64,000 nucleotides of DNA from Acidobacteriota bacterium. Its GTDB lineage: Bacteria; Acidobacteriota; Terriglobia; Terriglobales; Acidobacteriaceae. The notes beneath the pieces were generated by a model that saw nothing but the letters and a program-made list of their open reading frames with translations, made no database searches and had not been told where the DNA came from. The stretch's first letter is position 1, and every line of letters begins with the position of its first letter. This document shows, piece after piece, positions 59,547 through 64,000 of this stretch. A program made the position numbers and the translations under genes. The DNA is taken from positions 496,001 to 560,000 of the forward strand of contig JACPYL010000010.1 of the NCBI GenBank assembly GCA_016196065.1. The letters run 5' to 3'.

Positions 59547-59719
59547 CCACCGGGTGTCCGCGACTCTTGAATCTCATCGCCGTTGCCGAAGTGTGCTGCG
59601 TTTCGCCTCACACGGTTCGTAAATGGGTGCGAGAAGGGAAGCTCACGCCTTTGCGCATCTGTCGCCGATTGCTCTTTCACCCGGACGAACTCGTCAGATT
59701 TCTGGGAGAGGCGAAATGA
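59543..59719 (+). CDS. Excisionase-like HTH protein 2
   Basis: A 58-residue second HTH_17-like protein: LLNLIAVAEVCCVSPHTVRK, WVREGKLTPLRICRRLLFHP, then DELVRFLGEAK. Its ATG overlaps the TGA of HTH protein 1 (ATGA), and its own TGA overlaps the ATG of the next gene (ATGA at 59716), so three genes are translationally chained. The sequence differs clearly from protein 1, so this is not a simple duplication. It may be a second directionality factor or a transcription regulator. Confidence 0.75.
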   Translation: MTTGCPRLLNLIAVAEVCCVSPHTVRKWVREGKLTPLRICRRLLFHPDELVRFLGEAK

Positions 59720-60204
59720 AACCACTACCGCAAAAGAAGGTTGGGCCGAGGCTCGTACCGGAGCCTGAAACTGCAATTCAATGGCGGGACTATGACCGGA
59801 TCAGTCCGGGCGTGTATCCCGCTTGTTGCCGTTGGGCGAAGTCATACCGTGACCCAGGATTCAAACGCTGGACTTGCTTGATACGTTTTGAAGTGCTCGC
59901 GGACGATCTCGTGCGAGTGTTGGCTCACGTACCGTTCTGGCTGAACCTTGGGACGGGTGACCAACCGGACGCAGGACGAAGGAGGAAGTATTTCAAAGAA
60001 TGGGTGCGAGCCAATGGTCAGCCGCCTTCGAGACGAGATCGTTTGTCCCCGAGGGTGTTTACTGGGCGGATGGCGCACGTCGAAATTGGGGACACAAAGG
60101 GCGACGCGCCGTATTCGGTAGTGCGAGATATTGTCTCTTGGGAAAGCGGCCCACGTCGTGTCACTCAGTCATCAAGTCACACAGTCAAGGGAGGCACCTT
60201 TTAA
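59716..60204 (+). CDS. Hypothetical island protein, 162 residues
   Basis: A soluble protein without a recognised family. It contains QWRDYDRISPGVYPACCRWA, RDPGFKRWTCLIRFEVLADD, VLAHVPFWLNLGTGD, then a basic stretch (AGRRRKYFKEWVRANGQPPS) and LSPRVFTGRMAHVEIGDTKG. I recall similar proteins near integrases and excisionases in other acidobacterial genomes, but cannot check. ATG 59716 overlaps the stop of HTH protein 2. Repeated aromatic and proline residues suggest a folded beta-rich domain. A DNA-binding or replication role is possible. Confidence 0.7.
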   Translation: MKPLPQKKVGPRLVPEPETAIQWRDYDRISPGVYPACCRWAKSYRDPGFKRWTCLIRFEVLADDLVRVLAHVPFWLNLGTGDQPDAGRRRKYFKEWVRANGQPPSRRDRLSPRVFTGRMAHVEIGDTKGDAPYSVVRDIVSWESGPRRVTQSSSHTVKGGTF

Positions 60205-60442
60205 ACGCGCCAGAGACAATGGGTTATCCGGCATGAATGACAAAAGGTTTCGGCCCGAGCCGGGGTCGAGGGTTGTACTCACTCACATCAACACACCCAA
60301 GGGACGGGCGTTCTGAGAAATTGGTTCGCCCGTCAAAGGCACTTCGCGACAACGGCAACTCATGTAGTTAGTCGCTATGATCGCGAGAGGTGATTGTTCA
60401 CGCCTGTAGCTGCGACGTGACTTCGCGTATTCTGATTGCATC

Positions 60443-60880
60443 ATGCCCCGCGGTTCTCACCTCAAAACTGGCGTCACTGCTCGCCATCGCAAAGTGGCAA
60501 GATCGATCCTTGTCGAGGGTAAGGCCATTCGCACCGCCCTGCTCGATGCCGGATATTCGCGGGCGAGTGCAAATCAAGGAATGGCAAGGATTAAGCGCTC
60601 AGTTCCGCTGGCAGTTGCGTATGCGCAAGAGGTGGAACGGCTAAAGAATTTGCCTGTCCCGCCTGCTGAGGCTCGTGCGCAGATCATCCGCAGCAAATTG
60701 CTTGAGAACGTGGCGAATAATTCCGACAGCGCAGTGCAGAGTCTAAAGCTATTGGGCCAGGATCGGGAATTGTCACTCTGGCAGCCCGAGGTCCAGCAAG
60801 GAATCATCGTTCTCAGCACGCCTGCCGCATGGCAAGACCCCGAGGTTCGGAAACGGATATTGCAGGCCCCGGACGAGTAG
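60443..60880 (+). CDS. Terminase-small-subunit-like protein
   Basis: A 145-residue basic protein with an N-terminal helix-turn-helix-like segment (RKVARSILVEGKAIRTALLD, then AGYSRASANQGMARI), a helical middle (AVAYAQEVERLKNLPVPPAE), and a C-terminal part (NVANNSDSAVQSLKLLGQDR, ELSLWQPEVQQGIIVL). This plan resembles phage terminase small subunits, which bind pac/cos DNA. No large terminase subunit, portal or capsid gene follows, so the element is either a phage relic or a satellite, or the gene has another role. The ATG is at 60443. Confidence 0.55.
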   Translation: MPRGSHLKTGVTARHRKVARSILVEGKAIRTALLDAGYSRASANQGMARIKRSVPLAVAYAQEVERLKNLPVPPAEARAQIIRSKLLENVANNSDSAVQSLKLLGQDRELSLWQPEVQQGIIVLSTPAAWQDPEVRKRILQAPDE

Positions 60881-61000
60881 AGTCCGAGCAATGGCTTTCC
60901 ACGTAAGGTGAACCGCAGTGGTGCATTAGGCTATGAGGAGTGGCCCGAACAGTAACGACTTCCCCAAGTGAAATTCTCCAGGCTGGAAAGGGTGCGGAAC

Positions 61001-61740
61001 ATGAAAAGCTCCAGAAGAAGCTTCGCGTTGGCAGCGAGTGTGGCTGTTCTCGTAGCCTCCACGTGTTCGGCGGGAGAACACAAAGACTATCCGGTTACCC
61101 TGAAGATACTGGAAACTGATGCAGTCTCTTCCAAAGCAGACGGGACCAGAACAACAACATCTTGCACCAGCAGTGGCTTAGGTGAGGTCACCTGCGACTC
61201 CAGACAGGTTTCGGCGGCACAGCACACAGAACTGGTTTCCTTCGCGGACGCTTCGGACGGAAAGCTATACATGATTTCATGCGTACAAGGTGTTGGGGGC
61301 AGCTTTCTGGCTGGTGCTGGGCAAGCCATGGCAGCAAATGCAGGCGTTGCCACGGTGAGTGTTGTGCTGTTCCTCCCGGCGACTACAAGGCAAGGTGGGA
61401 CAAAGGCCGTCTCAAGGTATTGTACGAAAAGAACGGTAAATTCAAGGAAACTGCTTTTATTGTTCTCAGTTCTGCCGCGATGCCTCCTGCAAAACCTCCG
61501 GACACGGGGCAAAACACTGAGTCCAACCGGACTTTGGTTCTTTTTTCTTCTATTCCGCCGGGAGCGGAGATTCAAATGGACGGGAACTTCGTCGGTTCTA
61601 CACCCTCATCGATCCCGGCAGCACCAGGCGAACACTCCGTCAGAATCACAAAAAATGGATACAGGCCTTGGGAGCGCACCGTTAAGACTTTAGGTGGAGA
61701 AGTGACAATCAGTGCCGAATTGGAAGCCGTATCTAAGTGA
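61001..61740 (+). pseudogene. Secreted PEGA-domain protein, split by a frameshift
   Basis: Two overlapping frames form one gene. Frame 1 from ATG 61001 gives a signal peptide (RRSFALAASVAVLVASTCSA) and a beta-rich domain to about LYMISC (near 61274). The sense then moves to the -1 frame, which reads VPPGDYKARWDKGRLKVLYE, KNGKFKETAFIVL and a C-terminal PEGA domain (SSIPPGAEIQMDGNFVGSTP, then GEHSVRITKNGYRPWERTVK). Neither frame alone gives a complete product. The change lies between about 61275 and 61370. A sequencing error, a mutation or programmed slippage are all possible; no obvious slippery heptamer is seen. Confidence 0.65.
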
Positions 61741-61752
61741 AACTATACGAGC

Positions 61753-61830
61753 AACATCGCCATTACACTCATTGACCAGCGGGTCACATTCCGACCCCGA
61801 GCTGAGTTGTTGGTGATAACGCCTGATTAC
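61753..61830. repeat. Island palindrome element, copy 1
   Basis: Outer arms CATCGCCATTACACTCA and TGAGTTGTTGGTGATAACGCC can pair imperfectly. The element starts about a dozen bases after the PEGA gene stop. Copies 2 and 3 share the left (ATTACACCAACTAC) and right (GTTGGTGAAATCGCCTG) arms with different loops. This copy has diverged most. Confidence 0.6.
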
Positions 61831-61951
61831 AACAATCACCGCAATTGCGACGACATCTAGACCATGCTGAATTGACAGAGCATCCAAACGAAAGTTAGCG
61901 TTATCTACATCGAAGGGGTGTTTCATACAATCCCTATCGACGGAGACTCCC

Positions 61952-62800
61952 ATGCAATCACCTTCGCAGCCCCAGTCTTACATTTTTGTGATTGTGCTTT
62001 TCTGCACCGTCGCCTTTTCTCAGAGCTTCCAATACACCACGTTGCAAGTGCCCGGAAGCTCATATACGGTTGCTCTCGGCATTAATAATAGCGGGCAGAT
62101 TGTGGGGAGCTTCGTCGTAAATGACAAGCAGTCAGGGTTTTTGTATTCGGGCGGCAGTTTTCAAACGATAGCCTGCCCCAATTCGAGTTTCACCATCGCT
62201 CAAGGAATTAATGACAGCGGGGTGATTGTCGGTTGGTGCGATCCCACTGGATCGGCCCAGGGATTCATCTATCAGAATGGCAACTTCGCTTACCTGAACT
62301 ATCCGGGATCTACCCTGACTGCTTTGATGGGAGTCAACGATCTTGGCGACATAGTGGGCGTCTATCAACTGGGCAGTCAGTTCGGCTTCGTCTATCGCAA
62401 TGGCGTGTTTAAGACTCTCGGCACTGCACGGAGTGCGAACGGGATTAACCAGAGCGAGACGATTGCGGCAAACATCTGCGGCGCTCGATGCCACGGTATT
62501 GTTAAGGCGAAAACCAAGAAAGGCTGGACCGTTGTGCAGAAAGTTCAATACCCAGGGGCGGCCTCCACAGGATTGGGCGGCATCAACGACAACGGCGATC
62601 TTTCAGGAGCGTGGGGGCCCACTCAGGACGGGCAGCAGGAGGGATTTGTCTACTTCAAAGATACGAACACATTTTTCGGATTTAATATTCAACACAGTCC
62701 AGACATGGAAGTGACGGGAATCAACAACTCACGGCAAGTCGTTGGGTTTTACGGCACGGGATCAGGTTTGCATGGATTTTACGGTACCGTGAGCGAATGA
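61952..62800 (+). CDS. Secreted HAF-like repeat protein
   Basis: A 282-residue exported protein. After a signal segment (YIFVIVLFCTVAFSQSF) it consists of repeated units of about 40 residues with the pattern GINNSGQIVGSF...GFLYSGGSFQTI. Examples are GINDSGVIVGWCDPTGSAQG, GVNDLGDIVGVYQLGSQFGF, GINDNGDLSGAW and GINNSRQVVGFYGTGSGLHG. The repeats match the 'HAF' type found in extracellular proteins, which probably fold as a beta-propeller. Role unknown. The ATG follows GGAGACTCCC closely. AT content here is visibly higher than in the core genome part of the window. Confidence 0.75.
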   Translation: MQSPSQPQSYIFVIVLFCTVAFSQSFQYTTLQVPGSSYTVALGINNSGQIVGSFVVNDKQSGFLYSGGSFQTIACPNSSFTIAQGINDSGVIVGWCDPTGSAQGFIYQNGNFAYLNYPGSTLTALMGVNDLGDIVGVYQLGSQFGFVYRNGVFKTLGTARSANGINQSETIAANICGARCHGIVKAKTKKGWTVVQKVQYPGAASTGLGGINDNGDLSGAWGPTQDGQQEGFVYFKDTNTFFGFNIQHSPDMEVTGINNSRQVVGFYGTGSGLHGFYGTVSE

Positions 62801-62869
62801 GTTAAAGTCAGGCTAGTTCCATCCCGCAACATAGACCGTTAGACTCTCTTGCCCGCCGTGATTGTTGGC

Positions 62870-62938
62870 GTTAAATCGCAATTACACCAACTACCCGGCC
62901 CGGCTGAGGGCAGTTGTTGGTGAAATCGCCTGTTTACA
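62870..62938. repeat. Island palindrome element, copy 2
   Basis: AATCGCAATTACACCAACTAC and CAGTTGTTGGTGAAATCGCC are imperfect inverted repeats around a GC-rich loop. It begins about 70 bases after the HAF-like gene. The arms match copy 3 closely. Confidence 0.7.
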
Positions 62939-63018
62939 TCAACTGACAATCCGCCCATTTTTCTGGGCACCTGCCTAAAGATTGAATCGCATTCTCAGAG
63001 ACTGTACGCTTAGCGGGC

Positions 63019-63681
63019 ATGCTACTTAGCCGGGTAATTCTCATCGTTGTGGTTGGACTGTTTTCGGCAACCTCGTTTTCCCAATCAGGGCGACAACCTG
63101 GCGAAGAACGCGACCGGGCTGACACACTGATTCAGAATGCGGCCAAGAAATTCGCCGTAGGAGACTTTAAGGGAAATGTGGAGCTTCTGAAGGAAGCAGC
63201 GACAATAGACCCTGGAAACCCTAGGGTGTGGTGGAAACTCTGTGAAGGTTATTCCTTAACGGACGAACTAAGTCTCGCCGTGAGGGCCTGCGAGCGCAAT
63301 GTCGAGCTAAACCCAGACGGAATCTCATACAACTCCTTGGGATTGGCATTTCTCGCTCAGCATGATTTTGCCCAAGCCACCCAAGCATTCGAGAAAGCGA
63401 TAGCGGACCCCAAGGTGCCACCGATTGTCTATCAGAATCTGATGTGGGCGGTGTTTGGGTCGAAGCAGTACAAGAAAGCAGTCGCCTTTGGTCGGCGATA
63501 TGTTCAAGCCAGCGTTGGAGATGACTACCATTTGAAGATAGCCTACGAATTACTGGGAGTAGCCTATGACAAAACTGGCCAACTCCACCAAGCACAAGAG
63601 GCATTTGGGAAGGCCAACGTCAAGTCGTGCGGGATTGGCGTCCACGAGAATGGCGACCAGCGCCTAGATTGTCACGATTGA
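63019..63681 (+). CDS. Secreted TPR protein of the island
   Basis: A 220-residue exported protein. The signal peptide (SRVILIVVVGLFSATSFSQ) is followed by four to five TPR units: AAKKFAVGDFKGNVELLKEA, PRVWWKLCEGYSLTDELSLA, ISYNSLGLAFLAQHDFAQAT, IVYQNLMWAVFGSKQYKKAV and IAYELLGVAYDKTGQLHQAQ. These form a superhelix for protein contacts. It ends in a short tail with cysteines. No partner is evident. ATG 63019 has a GGGC just before it but no classical ribosome-binding site. Confidence 0.78.
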   Translation: MLLSRVILIVVVGLFSATSFSQSGRQPGEERDRADTLIQNAAKKFAVGDFKGNVELLKEAATIDPGNPRVWWKLCEGYSLTDELSLAVRACERNVELNPDGISYNSLGLAFLAQHDFAQATQAFEKAIADPKVPPIVYQNLMWAVFGSKQYKKAVAFGRRYVQASVGDDYHLKIAYELLGVAYDKTGQLHQAQEAFGKANVKSCGIGVHENGDQRLDCHD

Positions 63682-63710
63682 CTCCACGCGGTCTCCAGCC
63701 AAGTTCGCAT

Positions 63711-63780
63711 AACATCGCGATTACACCAACTACTCGTTCCGGCAAACCGTGGGGCAGTTCTCGGTGAAATCGCCTGATCT
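63711..63780. repeat. Island palindrome element, copy 3
   Basis: ACATCGCGATTACACCAACTAC and GGCAGTTCTCGGTGAAATCG pair across a loop. The left arm matches copy 2 nearly base for base; the loop is different. It starts about 30 bases after the TPR gene stop. Confidence 0.7.
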
Positions 63781-63821
63781 AGTCAGGAATTTTTGCTCTA
63801 CGACAACCTCTAGTTGGCCTT

Positions 63822-64000
63822 CTACGACTTTTGCGATTTAGCCCACAGGGTTGCAGAACTGGCAATCGCCATGACAAAGAAAAGCATGGCTCCGTCAAGG
63901 AAACTCCTATAGGAAATCGGGACTCTCCCTGGAGACGGGAGCGGGAACACGAAAACACCGAACACTGTTAGTCCCCGTGTGATTAGCGCGAGGACTGTGC
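63822..64000 (-). CDS. Partial CDS running off the window, membrane protein C-terminus
   Basis: The minus strand has 58 sense codons before TAG (63822-63824), open to the window edge. The product reads LITRGLTVFGVFVFPLPSP, then YRSFLDGAMLFFVMAIASSA, ending TLWAKSQKS. Two hydrophobic stretches suggest the last helices of a membrane protein. The start is outside the window, so neither length nor family is known. The call rests on composition only. Confidence 0.4.
   Translation of the reverse strand, partial: TVLALITRGLTVFGVFVFPLPSPGRVPISYRSFLDGAMLFFVMAIASSATLWAKSQKS

Noticed and set aside
60233-60316. 27-residue frame (MNDKRFRPEPG...) after the 162-residue island protein
   Set aside because: Too short and without a ribosome-binding site or recognisable feature; could be a frame-shifted tail of the upstream gene, but nothing in the sequence decides it.
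61753-63780. Integron cassette array with attC sites
   Set aside because: The palindromes lack consistent RYYYAAC/GTTRRRY core sites at their ends and no integron-type integrase is seen; kept only as an open finding on repeated post-gene palindromes.

Overview
The window reads as a chromosomal segment of a soil-type acidobacterium (class Terriglobia/Acidobacteriia is the best guess). This is inferred from gene content and style, not from a marker gene: macA with two MacB-like permeases and a DUF4097 protein, a VWFA-domain secreted protein, DUF2911, DUF4230, TMTC-like TPR membrane proteins, PEGA and HAF-like secreted proteins, many TTG/GTG starts, and dense intergenic short palindromes and period-7 repeats. 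The GC content looks high over most of the window and lower in the last 7 kb.

Layout. 1-5.2 kb: crotonase, YbgC-type thioesterase, histidine ammonia-lyase, VWFA protein, HD-domain protein and an XRE regulator with a four-cysteine head. 5.2-13 kb: secreted alpha/beta hydrolase bracketed by two copies of a 48-bp element, Wzz-like protein, OmpA-like protein, adenylate kinase, hybrid histidine kinase and a TPR protein. 13-21 kb: PQQ dehydrogenase with dihaem cytochrome c, thiolase, Ser-rich secreted protein, DUF4230 protein and acyl-CoA dehydrogenase. 20.8-28.4 kb: GH27 alpha-galactosidase, an unlisted 47-residue membrane protein, a tripeptidyl-peptidase-like hydrolase, DUF2911, a TMTC-like protein and a SAM hydrolase (DUF62). 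28.6-33.5 kb: a minus-strand block macA, permease, DUF4097, permease with no ATPase gene; three spacers around it carry inverted pairs of heptamer arrays.

33.8-42.3 kb: CNNM/CBS transporter, DppB and DppC permeases separated by a toxin-antitoxin-like pair with its own operator/promoter, M48 protease, STAS protein, agmatinase-family hydrolase and APC permease. 42.4-50.6 kb: a minus-strand envelope run, TPR protein (probable CTG start), secreted protein, rnc, three tandem signal peptidase I genes and AsmA. 51-57 kb: ECF sigma with zf-HC2 anti-sigma, a REP-associated transposase broken by one amber codon and flanked by inverted REP-like elements, a tandem array of ~39 bp units, a second ECF sigma, a membrane-anchored LuxR-HTH protein, VOC, DUF4199 and a coiled-coil secreted protein.

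57.3-64 kb: a tRNA-Ala(GGC) gene carries a tyrosine-recombinase island at its 3' end: integrase, a CGNR-like zinc-finger protein, two overlapping excisionase-like HTH genes, a small accessory protein, a terminase-small-subunit-like gene, then a frameshifted PEGA gene, a HAF-like protein and a TPR protein, each followed by a copy of one imperfect-palindrome element. No right attachment site was seen, so the island probably runs past the window.

The strongest candidates for something undescribed are the paired heptamer arrays around the efflux operon, the REP transposase with its REP-derived tandem array, the toxin-antitoxin-like pair inside the Dpp operon, and the post-gene palindromes in the island.
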